From positions 1 to 50,353 of the forward strand of contig CALHDP010000171.1 in assembly GCA_938023085.1 (NCBI GenBank): a DNA stretch of 50,353 nt, written 5' to 3'. The notes under the pieces were generated by a model. The model saw nothing but the letters and a program-made list of their open reading frames with translations, had not been told where the DNA came from and ran no database searches. The position numbers and the translations under genes were made by a program. Shown piece after piece: positions 1-9,098 of this stretch. How positions within the stretch are numbered: position 1 is the stretch's first letter; every line of letters begins with the position of its first letter. The stretch comes from an uncultured Collinsella sp. GTDB lineage: Bacteria > Actinomycetota > Coriobacteriia > Coriobacteriales > Coriobacteriaceae.

Positions 1-251
1 TAATGACGGCTGGTGTAGGACTCTGCAGCAAACATACCCGCTCCGATCTTCGTAGGAGCCAATAGAAAATGCACCAGAAAATGCCCTGGTAGCAGCAGTT
101 ATTAGTTTAGCGAGATCAAGCCATAAACAAAGAAATTGCCCCTGAGCTGTGGCAGGAATTAGGTGTAAATCGTTTTGCCAGTCGGTGAAAGGATGAATTC
201 GGGTTGAGCCAGACGTGCTATACCAACAAGCTATTGAACGACTTTACTCAA

Positions 252-2042
252 TCACATGTCTTTATCGGAATCTGCGGATATACGTTGAGCCCTTTCGTCC
301 AACTCTTCAATAGCTTCTTTGATGTCATTGCGAATCCATTCGGTCCTCAACTGTCCCATGCGTGATTTGAATCCGACCTTGACTAATCTGCCGTCAATAC
401 TTCTTAACCATTCAATAGCTTCGGTTAAGCTCTGACCATCTAAGTACTTCTTTATGTCTCTATTGAAAAATGAATGTAGAGACATTTGAGAAACTGCGGT
501 TCCTTCATAGATTGACGCAGCAACATATTCCGCTGGTACATTCACAATCGTCCTTGAGTACCCGGACTGCATAGCTTCTTTAAATAGGTTGGAGAGCGTA
601 TTTCCTGTATCCCCATCAACATCGGACAACTCTAGGCTGATGCGATTTAATGCTCGTTCACTTTCCTCTTTTTCAACGTTTGATATAAGCTCATCCATAA
701 TTTGATCAGCGTTCATACCGTAAAAGTCATTGGCCATTGCCCGCTCTTGCCTTAATATGTCCGCGTTGCACTTAGGGTCATGATTGGCGGCTAGCCGAAG
801 CGATTCGAGAAGCTTCTCGCGAAATGATTCATCCCAGAATCCAAGATCAATTAGATTAAGCGCAATCCTAATAATCTTATAAAACCAAGTTAGAGAATAC
901 TGTCCCTCAGTTAAAAGTATTTCAAGTTGGTTCGCTAACAATTCGACCTGATCATCTTCCAGCCAGGGCAAAGCAAACCATTGGTTTTCTATGTCTCGGG
1001 CCTTGAGATCCGCGGAGGATTCTGGGTTTTTGGCTAGAACGAACTCCTTGAAAGAGTTCTCGATAGCATTAGGACTTACTTTCCCGCCTTCTATTAAGGG
1101 GGCAAGAGCCTTTGATACCAGTAAATAGTTTTCGTATTCAATGACCTTAGAATTATCGATCATGTTCACAGCTTTCTTTGAGGTATCGGGCTTTTTGGGA
1201 GTATTTCCTGCCGATGCCAGGACTGCATAACTAATAAAATCCGAGAGTGCTTGGGCTCTCCCGCATGATTTTACGGTCTTATCGACAAGAACTGATGTGC
1301 CCAAGACGCAGTTAATGGTTGGAATTGATCTGGATAAAGCCCTTACATTAATGGCGGATCCTTTAATTCCATCAATAATTGCGTCATCAATATCAAAATC
1401 AATCTGTTCTGGAAATTGCAGTTTGGGTTTAACTAAGCCCCGATAAAGTGCCTGAAGATCAGGCCCAAATAGGATTTGGCCCATAATCGCTTTTTCGACA
1501 GAGCTCTCATCCTTAAATGACAGTGGCTTATTTCTGACAAGCATTACATGCCAGCCATGATTTTCGACCATATTATTTACGAACCCAAGAAATACTCGAT
1601 CGTCTTGAGCGAAGCGGCTTCGTTCGCAATCATCAAAAATCACGAGAACTTTCTTCATGTCGAGTAAAGGCAGTAACAAATCTGGTTTTAGAGTTAACTG
1701 AATTCCAAGGTCTTCGATTTTTTCGCTTAATATTGAGGAACCAGCTTTAATAGTGTTTTTCACTAAAGCGCTTATCGCGGCACCCACACCGTGTGCAACC
1801 TTATCAGATAAAGGGAGACAGGAAGCGATAACCCGATTGAGAACCTCGTCATAATCGGACACACCAAATAGCGACACGCGACATGTCTTTACGTCTATTC
1901 CTTTTAGAGCAGCTTTAAGATCGTTCTCACAATAATAAGTCTTGCCTGAACCCCATTCGCCATGCAGGACTAACGCTTGAAGACCAATAGCGTCGCATTG
2001 CATGTAATTCTTAATTGCCTCGGTGATTTCATTGGCTTGCAT
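252..2042 (-). CDS. KAP-like P-loop NTPase, possible defence protein
   Basis: A 596-residue predicted ATPase. A Walker A motif, GEWGSGKT, lies at residues 28-35 and a Walker B-like segment, VLVIFDDCER, at about 132-141. The GEWGSGKT form and the acidic DD..ER box are typical of KAP-family NTPases. The stretch between the two motifs (about residues 82-105, rich in Ala, Gly and Ile) sits where KAP proteins often carry membrane segments, but I see no convincing transmembrane helix. The rest is largely helical and unassigned. The ATG at 2042 has a GGGGAA-type ribosome binding site about eight bases upstream. The gene is much richer in A+T than everything else here, uses AT-ending codons and stands alone beyond the end of the polysaccharide operon, which suggests horizontal transfer. 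KAP NTPases include phage-exclusion proteins; a defence role is inference. The family call is moderately sure. Confidence 0.6.
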   Translation of the reverse strand: MQANEITEAIKNYMQCDAIGLQALVLHGEWGSGKTYYCENDLKAALKGIDVKTCRVSLFGVSDYDEVLNRVIASCLPLSDKVAHGVGAAISALVKNTIKAGSSILSEKIEDLGIQLTLKPDLLLPLLDMKKVLVIFDDCERSRFAQDDRVFLGFVNNMVENHGWHVMLVRNKPLSFKDESSVEKAIMGQILFGPDLQALYRGLVKPKLQFPEQIDFDIDDAIIDGIKGSAINVRALSRSIPTINCVLGTSVLVDKTVKSCGRAQALSDFISYAVLASAGNTPKKPDTSKKAVNMIDNSKVIEYENYLLVSKALAPLIEGGKVSPNAIENSFKEFVLAKNPESSADLKARDIENQWFALPWLEDDQVELLANQLEILLTEGQYSLTWFYKIIRIALNLIDLGFWDESFREKLLESLRLAANHDPKCNADILRQERAMANDFYGMNADQIMDELISNVEKEESERALNRISLELSDVDGDTGNTLSNLFKEAMQSGYSRTIVNVPAEYVAASIYEGTAVSQMSLHSFFNRDIKKYLDGQSLTEAIEWLRSIDGRLVKVGFKSRMGQLRTEWIRNDIKEAIEELDERAQRISADSDKDM

Positions 2043-2196
2043 TGCGTGTTCCCCAATCGGTCATTCCCGGATTTGCAGCACTAGAGCAAGTGTTTACTGA
2101 TTCAATATTTTTAACAGCTAATGTCTTCCCTACTTGCAGATCTTGCTGAACTTGCACATTCGGAATCCGTTGTTGTAATTGCTGATAACTACGAAA

Positions 2197-2234
2197 GACG
2201 GGGGTGTATCGGCGCTAGCCGATACACCCCCGTC
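2197..2234 (-). terminator. Strong hairpin ending the polysaccharide operon
   Basis: A perfect 17-bp inverted repeat (2197-2213 and 2218-2234) encloses a 4-base loop. On the minus strand it is followed by TTTCG, and it lies about 58 bases past the stop of the decayed ugd copy. It is best read as the terminator of the minus-strand polysaccharide operon. The T-tract is short, so termination may rely on the unusually stable stem. Confidence 0.7.
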
Positions 2235-2291
2235 CTAAGCTAAGGTGACTTCGCCGTCAGCCAGGTCCTACCTAGCACAGGCAACTCTCCC

Positions 2292-2749
2292 CTAGTTCCT
2301 CTTAAAAAGATTCCTCGTGTACACCTTGTCCGCCACATCTGCGAGCTCGTCGCCCCAGCGGTTGGCGACGATCACGTCGCAGCCGACATTGAAGGCCTCC
2401 AGGTCGTGGGTCACCTCGGAGCCGAAGAACTCGGGCGCGTCCAGCGTGGGCTCATTAACCACCACGGACAGTTCTTGGCCTTCACGCGCTTCATGATACC
2501 CTGGATGGAACTCACTCGGAGGGAATCGGAGCTGAGCTCCATTAACAGGCAGCGCACGCCCAAGACAGGATTCCCCTTTCCGGCATACATGTGATCCCAC
2601 CCCATCTGCAGCATCACGCCGGCCGCGAATTCCTTGCGGATGCGGTTGGCCTCCACGATGGCCTCGATCTTGCTCTGCGGCACGTACTTGTAGTTCGTCA
2701 GCAGCTGCGTGGCGCCCTTTGGCAGGCAGCTGCCGCCGCAACCGAAACT
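2292..2749 (-). pseudogene. ugd: Decayed C-terminal copy of UDP-glucose 6-dehydrogenase
   Basis: This stretch matches about the last 150 codons of the intact ugd at 12809-14068, from the active-site region (FGCGGSCLPK here, FGYGGYCLPK in the intact copy) to the C-terminus (YTRNLFKRN, versus YTRDLFKRD). There is no 5' half. A single-base deletion near 2470, at the codons for 'VKAKNCP/VVVNEPTLD', puts the two halves in different frames. The DNA is still close to the intact copy, roughly 80-85 percent by eye, so the loss is fairly recent. It lies in the same orientation as the intact gene, about 10 kb away, at the far end of the operon. It probably arose by duplication or module exchange through ugd homology. 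Confidence 0.88.
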
Positions 2750-3086
2750 AGAATCCGGTGAGGAGAATCCGAATCAACGACTGTGCTGTAATTAATCACT
2801 GAATAATAATTCAGTTGCAGCAAAATTAGTTAAATTGAAATGAATAGACCCTTTTGAATCAGGGGTTACAAATAAGAAATTTATCCAACCTTGAACACCG
2901 CTTCGCCAAGGCTTCATCGAAGCTCAGTTAATGAACGAAATCAACTTTAATGTCATCGAGGATGCCGACAGGATAGCCGGCACCCTCCCTTGCGACTAAA
3001 TGGGCCTCGCAGTGATAGTGCAAAGGTCGTCGGTAGGTTCCTGAAAAACAGTTCAAGGGCGCACGTTATCCACATCTCACAATCGG
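2750..3086. other. Non-coding stretch, no gene recognised
   Basis: About 340 bases between the ugd remnant and the FrhB-like gene. The part from about 2775 to 2900 is AT-rich. Short open frames here on both strands lack ribosome binding sites and recognisable products. I see no terminator, RNA gene or repeat. It may be debris from the rearrangement that left the truncated ugd. Confidence 0.5.
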
Positions 3087-4220
3087 TCACTTCCCAATCA
3101 GTTTCAGCAACTTGTGCTTCTTGGTGCGAAGCCAGAATCGTTTCCAGGCCCAAGTCTTCCGAACGGCCGATTCGAACCCAACCTTCCCATATGCCTTAAG
3201 AAACCGAGACCTGTCCCTTGTCCTTGGGGAGGGTTCGTGGAGGTTAGTCTGTTCCACATTGTCGGCCTCGCTGAAGAGGCGCTCCTCGCGGTAGACGGTC
3301 TCAGGCAAATCGGCGAGAGCGTCGATGCCAGTCTCCGTATTGCACAGTACTACGGAGACCTTGCCGGGCGGCGCAGACCCCAGTGTTGACTTGTCTAGCC
3401 CCCAAAAGTCTCCGAGAGTGATGTCTCCCGCCCGCTGGTTGCACGCGTAAGGACATTCGTAACAGACGTCACGATGGATGGCACCTGTTACGAAGACGGA
3501 AAAATATTCGTCTTCGTAACAGGGCTCGTCGAAGACGAGCTCACCGTCGCGATATGCGCACATGTGGAAATCGTTCGCCCCACGAAACGAGAACGAATCC
3601 CAGCCTCCTTTGACCTTAAGGTCCAAATGTTCGCGAAGGAATGCAATCGGAGGGGTGCCGTGGCATATGAGATCGATGCAAATCAAGCCCTCGCGCGTAT
3701 CGCCAACGATAGAGCGTAAGGCAGCGACCTGGCATGGTGTCGAGATGAAGAGTACTTTCCTGCCGTCAGCGAGATACTTTTTGACGTCATTGTATGCGCC
3801 GCCGGGATCACTGTAGACGTACTTGGATCCACGTAGGCTCTCCAAGTCGACTTCTCGATCGACTGAAACGCAGCGCGCCGCCCCGTTCACAGAGGCCGTT
3901 CCGTAAACGACGCCGCCCCCGTTGATGACCTTCCTTGCAAGCGCTGTGGCAATGCCGCCCGATGAAGAGAGCGCAACGTCACTCGGTTCACTGCTCCAAG
4001 CAGCATAGGTCTTTAGGGGCTTCCTGAGCTCGACGGGAGCGCATGCTGGGCAAACAGCATGACATCGCCCACAATCCCTGCAATTTGAGGGGTCGACAGT
4101 CGGCACGGGCTCGCCACAAAGGCCGCTTTCCTTCATGCTAAGCGCATGGAAGGGGCACGCTTCGACGCATGCTCCGCACCCAGAGCACGTCAAGTCACCG
4201 CAAACGAAGTTAGCCGACAT
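3087..4220 (-). CDS. FrhB-like Fe-S protein of the polysaccharide cluster
   Basis: A 377-residue protein with two N-terminal 4Fe-4S motifs, CSGCGACVEACP (residues 12-23) and CRDCGRCHAVCP (47-58), followed by a domain resembling the coenzyme F420 hydrogenase/dehydrogenase beta-subunit C-terminal fold. Further Cys motifs (VCYECPYAC) lie in the C-terminal half. Such proteins recur beside polysaccharide pyruvyl transferases in surface-polysaccharide clusters, and their reaction is not established; a flavin and Fe-S redox step on a sugar or its carrier is inference. I chose the ATG at 4220 because AGGAGG sits four bases upstream; an in-frame ATG six codons earlier lacks one. The gene overlaps the end of the flippase gene by 11 bases and is the last intact gene of the operon. 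Confidence 0.75.
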   Translation of the reverse strand: MSANFVCGDLTCSGCGACVEACPFHALSMKESGLCGEPVPTVDPSNCRDCGRCHAVCPACAPVELRKPLKTYAAWSSEPSDVALSSSGGIATALARKVINGGGVVYGTASVNGAARCVSVDREVDLESLRGSKYVYSDPGGAYNDVKKYLADGRKVLFISTPCQVAALRSIVGDTREGLICIDLICHGTPPIAFLREHLDLKVKGGWDSFSFRGANDFHMCAYRDGELVFDEPCYEDEYFSVFVTGAIHRDVCYECPYACNQRAGDITLGDFWGLDKSTLGSAPPGKVSVVLCNTETGIDALADLPETVYREERLFSEADNVEQTNLHEPSPRTRDRSRFLKAYGKVGFESAVRKTWAWKRFWLRTKKHKLLKLIGK

Positions 4221-5763
4221 TTCCCCTCCTAAAGCCAAGTTTATCTCGCAAGATGTCGAAAATTACAAAACGTTCTCCCTTGTCAAACAAAGTGAGCAGC
4301 TCGAAGGTATAACCGATGACGGCAGCAGCAAAAGCAACGGCTACGAGCGTAGCCCAATTTGTGCACAGACCCACCTGGTCAACAAGCGCGTAGCCGAACC
4401 AAAGGACCACGAAAACGGATACCTCTCGCATAAGCGGCTTGTAGAACGTCCGCCTGCGCACGCCGATGATGACCGCACAATATAATGGTTGGACAAGCGC
4501 GTGACGGACAAACATCAGAATCGAGCTTGTCCCGGCGATGACGGTGAGCTTGTCGAGCGAGGTGAATAAGATCAAAGGAAACTCTATGGCGAGCGTTGCC
4601 AAACTGAACCCGAAGGCGATGAGGACTGAACCCTTAATTTTTGTGGTCAGCGTGTTCGCATAATATAGGGGCTCGACAAGAGCGCTCGCAATGAGCGTAA
4701 TGACGGTCAAAACCGAAAGAAGCTGAATATCGCCTAATTCGGCAACAGAACGGCCAGGCAGCCATAGGGAGTAGAACGACGGCCCGAAGCCGATGAACCC
4801 GGCAAGCGGTACGATCATGAACGCTGAGGTGAAACGCATAGCGAAATCGAATCTGCTCACCAGTTCTACCTTGTCCCCACGGGCATAGGCTTGGGCCATC
4901 TTAGGGTAAAAGAGGTTCGCTATACTTCCGGAAAGATTAGTCAAAGCCTGGGGGACCGTCTTAGCAATGGACAGGAGTCCCATGGCGGCCCCGCTAATGA
5001 AGATATTGGCAACCAGGAGGTCGAGGCCGGTCTGGATGAGGTTGTTGACGTTCTGGAGGCTGTTCCACACACCGATTTTGAGAAGCTCCCAGACTTTGCT
5101 GGGACTGAACCGCGAAAGCGACAGCTTGAGTTCGGGAAGGAGCCTGCGTGTCACAGCAACTTGCGCCGCGCCGGTCACGACTGTCGCCACGAGGCCCGCG
5201 ACGCTGAAGTACCACATATGAGGGAAGGCTACCCAGAACAGGACGAACAGGAAGATGACACGAAGGACCGAACCGAGAAGCTGGCCGATGGAATTTAGGA
5301 ATAACTCGTTTTTTATGAACGCCGCAACACCAAATACGACCGTAAGCAGCCCTATCCCAGCATTCATGAACGCGAGCAGAACGGTGATTCTCAAGTCGCT
5401 GACCAATTCCGGCGTCACACTGACAAGGGTCTCTATGTTAGCAGCGAGGAACACCGATCCCACGAAAATTGCAAATGCCATAATACAGTTCGAGAAAAAG
5501 ACCGAAGAGAAATACTCTTCGGTCCTTTCGGTATCCCCCTCATGGTAGGAGACCGTGATGAACCGGCTTGCCATGGCATTAAGTGCTGCAGTGATGATTG
5601 CGACATAGCTGACGAAGTTGTTGACCAGCCCTACGAACCCATATGCCTCGTCGCCGAGCTTCTGGAGCACGATCGGCGTGAGAACGAAGCTAATGATGAA
5701 CTGAGTGCCGAGTACCGCGATTTGCGCGGCGAAGTTAAGGGCGAATTTCTTTTTGTCTCCCAT
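4210..5763 (-). CDS. Wzx-type polysaccharide flippase
   Basis: A polytopic membrane protein of about 517 residues, with roughly 12-14 hydrophobic segments spread along its length and a basic N-terminus (MGDKKKFALNFAAQ). The pattern fits the MVF/MATE-like flippases that move undecaprenyl-linked repeat units across the membrane, and the position beside a polymerase and glycosyltransferases supports this. The start is uncertain. ATG 5763 gives a typical Wzx N-terminus but has no clear ribosome binding site and follows the upstream stop by 17 bases. A GTG at 5814 would overlap the pyruvyl transferase gene and add 17 residues. The 3' end overlaps the FrhB-like gene, which suggests translational coupling. 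Confidence 0.85.
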   Translation of the reverse strand: MGDKKKFALNFAAQIAVLGTQFIISFVLTPIVLQKLGDEAYGFVGLVNNFVSYVAIITAALNAMASRFITVSYHEGDTERTEEYFSSVFFSNCIMAFAIFVGSVFLAANIETLVSVTPELVSDLRITVLLAFMNAGIGLLTVVFGVAAFIKNELFLNSIGQLLGSVLRVIFLFVLFWVAFPHMWYFSVAGLVATVVTGAAQVAVTRRLLPELKLSLSRFSPSKVWELLKIGVWNSLQNVNNLIQTGLDLLVANIFISGAAMGLLSIAKTVPQALTNLSGSIANLFYPKMAQAYARGDKVELVSRFDFAMRFTSAFMIVPLAGFIGFGPSFYSLWLPGRSVAELGDIQLLSVLTVITLIASALVEPLYYANTLTTKIKGSVLIAFGFSLATLAIEFPLILFTSLDKLTVIAGTSSILMFVRHALVQPLYCAVIIGVRRRTFYKPLMREVSVFVVLWFGYALVDQVGLCTNWATLVAVAFAAAVIGYTFELLTLFDKGERFVIFDILRDKLGFRRGNVG

Positions 5764-5780
5764 CGGTTTTGGCAGAACGC

Positions 5781-6908
5781 CTAACGCACCCCCCTGCCAA
5801 CGGAAATGTTGCACCTTAAATAAGACAGGGAGCTTTCGCGAGCGGCCGCTCTGACGGCATCGGCAACTTCAAACTCCAGGGGCTTGTCGAGAATAAACGA
5901 GAGGTCTTTTGGTGTCGTCGCGAGTCTCTCCTTGAGCGACAACCTGTCGAGAAGGTCAACAAGCTTGTTTGCATTCTGTCCGCGCTTTATCACCGCGAAA
6001 GGGACGTGCGTTATGGCGGAGAATATCGTTCCGTGGAAGGTGTCAGTCACCACGAAATCGGCTCCTTTGAAGTAATTCAGAATTTCATCAGGGCCGCAAT
6101 CGACGTTCTCATCGCAGAAATCTTGATGTCCGTAGACCGCAAGGAGCTTGACGCCCCTTTTCTCGGCGATGGCCCTGATGGCCTCGGCTTCGTCCTGGGT
6201 GAAACGGTTGCCGTATCCGTAAACTAGGGCATAACGTTCTGGTGTCTCTACGGGCTTCCATTCAACATTTTCGACACCGGAGACAAGAACTGGGTCGAGA
6301 TGCGTGCTAACGCCATCGATTCCAAGGGCCTCGAGGATGGCACGGGAGTTTGCGTCCCTAACGGAAATGGCGTCGAAGCATCGGAAGCAATTCCTCACGT
6401 CGTCGGCCACGTGGTACTTCTCAAGGTCGGACAAAGTCGTGTGCCCGAAAGACCCGGCATAGCTGATTACGGATTCGCAGTTGTTCCCCCAACCAAGAAG
6501 CTGGCGGCAGAAACCGACATTTGGTCCCGCCTGTGTACAGTTGAAGACCTCATCGCTTCCGATGACAAGAACGTCGACATGCTCCCCGATGTTGCGCTTG
6601 CACGGGTCGACGCCGAGAAGACCGAGGCATCGCTCATATTCGACGTCCATCGGAGTTCGCTTATAAATTCCTGCGGCAATGAGGGCACGCCTTCCCGCGC
6701 CAGTAAACCTGACATCGGCCTTAATCCTTCCAAGAAAGTCCTTGAGCCTTCCTCGTGCGTCCCTGAGCCCCGGCACGCACGAGGAAGGTTTGTAGTCAAC
6801 GAAAAGGACCTCGTGTCCCAGCGACTCGATCATTGACTTTAATCCGTATGCTTGCATGAAGGAGCCGTGGTTCACGACTCTCTGCATTGACATAATGCCA
6901 ACGCGCAT
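5781..6908 (-). CDS. Polysaccharide pyruvyl transferase family protein
   Basis: About 375 residues. The N-terminal MRVGIMSMQRVVNHGSFMQAYGLKSMI resembles the CsaB/WcaK-type pyruvyl transferase family, as do a later SYAGSFGHTTL segment, SVRDANSRAIL ('S.RD..S') and DFVVTDTFHGTIFSA (the conserved 'T.R.H' region, here TDTFHGT). Family members transfer pyruvate from phosphoenolpyruvate to a sugar as a ketal, giving a negative charge. The ATG at 6908 has AAGGAGG seven bases upstream, and that site includes the TAA stop of the polymerase gene, so the two are tightly coupled. With the FrhB-like gene two places downstream it forms a pairing often seen in polysaccharide loci. The exact acceptor is unknown. 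Confidence 0.8.
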   Translation of the reverse strand: MRVGIMSMQRVVNHGSFMQAYGLKSMIESLGHEVLFVDYKPSSCVPGLRDARGRLKDFLGRIKADVRFTGAGRRALIAAGIYKRTPMDVEYERCLGLLGVDPCKRNIGEHVDVLVIGSDEVFNCTQAGPNVGFCRQLLGWGNNCESVISYAGSFGHTTLSDLEKYHVADDVRNCFRCFDAISVRDANSRAILEALGIDGVSTHLDPVLVSGVENVEWKPVETPERYALVYGYGNRFTQDEAEAIRAIAEKRGVKLLAVYGHQDFCDENVDCGPDEILNYFKGADFVVTDTFHGTIFSAITHVPFAVIKRGQNANKLVDLLDRLSLKERLATTPKDLSFILDKPLEFEVADAVRAAARESSLSYLRCNISVGRGVR

Positions 6909-6910
6909 GT

Positions 6911-8149
6911 TTACCTCCTTGTGAGCGCCCCATTGACACAACAGACACTCTGCTTCTCGTCTTTTTCGATTCCTCCACTCTGGATATCCTCGCTAGCCAC
7001 GAAAATAGCCATGAGCGCAATGAAAAAGTAGTAGTTGTACGTAATTTCGACGATAGATCCTGCGATCATCGCGTAAAGCATGATGTACATGCCCCAGCTC
7101 CAAGAAGGCTTATCTCCTTTTACGCTAGTCCAGGCCATATAGAAGACGGCGAATAGACCCACGACACCATAGTTGACGAGCGTCTCCATAATAGAGTTCT
7201 GAGCGTTTCCATACCCGACGTACATGGCCACGGCTGCGTTTCCATAGCCGTACCCGAAGATAGGAGATTCGCTGATGACGGCCCGAAGCCCACTGTAAAT
7301 CAAATCCCTGCCCGTCAACGTCAAGTTCTCACCGAGGACGTCTACGACAATATGCTTCACAAACGGCACCTGGAGGAGCTGTAATAAGAAGGCAAGGATA
7401 ACGCCCGTCAAGACCATTGCCGCTATGACGACTGCAGGCTTTTCTAGAATACGCTGGGCTTTCCGTGGGAGGATCACTAAAGCAATCAAGAGGGCAGACA
7501 TTGCGACGGCCGTCGAGCAGTAGACCGTATGAGCCACGACGAGGGCAAGCAAACCAAGGCCCGCGGTGACCAGGACGACTAAATCTTTGCTCCTGCCTTC
7601 GCGACGAAGCTTGGCGTAAGCCAGACATGCCAACATGATGAAGTAATAGCTCGTTGAGAACTTGTTGCCTGCAAAATAGTAGAGCAGGGGGCCATCGGCT
7701 GTACCCACCCTTGCAATGAATACAATAGATAGAACGCAGTAAATGACGGTCATCCAGAAGAAGACGCTCATGAAAGTCTCGAGCCTGCCACGTCTGCTAC
7801 ATGTCGTAATTAGAAGGGCGAGGGCGTAGAGACAGATGGCGTAGAGAAGTGCGTCGGTGCAGTTGGAGGAGTCTACGTACCCAGCCAGATAGCCCGCGAT
7901 GCTCGAGATCACGACCATGATGCAAAACAGGGCCGACGGGTGTTTGTACTCTCTTCCTTTGAGGTTGGTGATGAGAAAGAGAAGGACGAAGAACACGCAG
8001 CTGACTTTAAGGCCTTGCTGCAGAACCTTCGGGATGCAGACCAACTTGAAGACCGCAAAGTAGATAGCAACGAGCGACGCCGTGAGCCAATCGAAGCGTA
8101 TCCGTTTCGACAAGATAGAATCTCGCGTCCACGACAATTGATGATGCAT
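6911..8149 (-). CDS. Wzy/O-antigen polymerase-like membrane protein
   Basis: About 412 residues with some 10-12 hydrophobic helices. A hydrophilic stretch in the last third contains 'TGRDLIYSGLRAVISESPIFGYGYGN', which matches the periplasmic loop of O-antigen ligase/polymerase (Wzy_C) proteins (the 'R...W/Y..G......P..G.G.G' pattern). The likely job is block polymerisation of flipped repeat units at the outer face of the membrane. ATG 8149 was chosen because AGGTGG lies about eight bases upstream; a GTG at 8161 is the next in-frame alternative. The gene starts 12 bases after the GT2 stop. Low primary-sequence conservation is usual for this family, so the call rests on topology, the loop motif and context. 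Confidence 0.8.
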   Translation of the reverse strand: MHHQLSWTRDSILSKRIRFDWLTASLVAIYFAVFKLVCIPKVLQQGLKVSCVFFVLLFLITNLKGREYKHPSALFCIMVVISSIAGYLAGYVDSSNCTDALLYAICLYALALLITTCSRRGRLETFMSVFFWMTVIYCVLSIVFIARVGTADGPLLYYFAGNKFSTSYYFIMLACLAYAKLRREGRSKDLVVLVTAGLGLLALVVAHTVYCSTAVAMSALLIALVILPRKAQRILEKPAVVIAAMVLTGVILAFLLQLLQVPFVKHIVVDVLGENLTLTGRDLIYSGLRAVISESPIFGYGYGNAAVAMYVGYGNAQNSIMETLVNYGVVGLFAVFYMAWTSVKGDKPSWSWGMYIMLYAMIAGSIVEITYNYYFFIALMAIFVASEDIQSGGIEKDEKQSVCCVNGALTRR

Positions 8150-8161
8150 ATTCCGGCCCAC

Positions 8162-9085
8162 CTAAAGGTAGCTGTAGAAGCGCGGCGAAGCAGCGAACAA
8201 CAGCGCCTTGGCCTTCTCTTTTGTGTTCGTGCCGTATTCGAATAAAAACTTCTTGTCTACGCCCGGCACATCAAGGCCGCCCCGAAGTCCAAGCTCGCGG
8301 CAAGTGTGTAGATAGCACTTCGCAAGATAGCCATATAAAGCGTGGCGAAGCTCCAAATCGTTGATTGCGTCAAATTGAGTCTTCCAGCGCCCTAGGATCT
8401 CGCACATGGAAACCGCACGTTCGGAAGAATTCTGCGATTTCATGATGGAGCCTGGCCGTTGAATGTAGTTGTAGAACTTGTATTTCAGGCAGACGACGGT
8501 ATCCGCTGCAAGAAAGACTCTAGGCTGCATCTCCATGTCTTCATGCAGCAGCCCCACGGCAAACCTGAGCCCGTTTTCCTTAAACAACGAGAGCTTGCAA
8601 AACATGAAGCATGCGCACGGGTACCATTCTCCCGCTTTTAGAGCTGTGAGAATGAAATCCTTAGTGGGATACGCCTTTCCCTCCTCAAGCGACGCGTAGT
8701 GATCGGGCCTGTCCGGACCCGGGGTTACCCTCCAATCCCCAAGGACGATGTCAGCGTGAGAATCGGTTGCCAAACGCAGCAGCCTCTCGCAAGCATCGAG
8801 CTCGATAGAATCGTCTGAATCAACGAACATGATGTAATCCCCAGTCGCCTCGGCCAGACCGAAGTTGCGCGCATCCGAAAGCCCTCCGTTCTGCTTGTGG
8901 ACAACTTTTACCCTCGAATCCGCAAGGGCGTAATCATCGCAGATTCGAGGGCAATCATCCGGACTCCCGTCATCGACGAGAATCACCTCGATATCGCCCA
9001 ACGTCTGGCAAAGGACACTGTCAACGCAGCGGCCAAGTTCTTTTTCGACCTTATAGACTGGAATAATTATGCTTACAAGCGGCAC
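8162..9085 (-). CDS. Family 2 glycosyltransferase
   Basis: A 307-residue GT-A fold glycosyltransferase. It starts VPLVSIIIPVYK and carries VILVDDGSPDDC (nucleotide-binding region), KQNGGLSDARNFGL and the metal-binding DxD region IMFVDSDD; a later LLHEDMEM supplies the 'ED' catalytic motif. It would add one sugar to the lipid-linked repeat unit on the cytoplasmic side. The start is a GTG at 9085 with GGAGG six bases upstream, 13 bases after the acetyltransferase stop; longer forms would begin at a TTG inside the preceding gene. Donor and acceptor sugars cannot be read from the sequence. Confidence 0.88.
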   Translation of the reverse strand: MPLVSIIIPVYKVEKELGRCVDSVLCQTLGDIEVILVDDGSPDDCPRICDDYALADSRVKVVHKQNGGLSDARNFGLAEATGDYIMFVDSDDSIELDACERLLRLATDSHADIVLGDWRVTPGPDRPDHYASLEEGKAYPTKDFILTALKAGEWYPCACFMFCKLSLFKENGLRFAVGLLHEDMEMQPRVFLAADTVVCLKYKFYNYIQRPGSIMKSQNSSERAVSMCEILGRWKTQFDAINDLELRHALYGYLAKCYLHTCRELGLRGGLDVPGVDKKFLFEYGTNTKEKAKALLFAASPRFYSYL

Positions 9086-9098
9086 AAGCAACCTCCGT

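Noticed and set aside
2406..2683. Separate small genes within the ugd remnant
   Set aside because: The overlapping frames are explained by one frameshifted ugd fragment.
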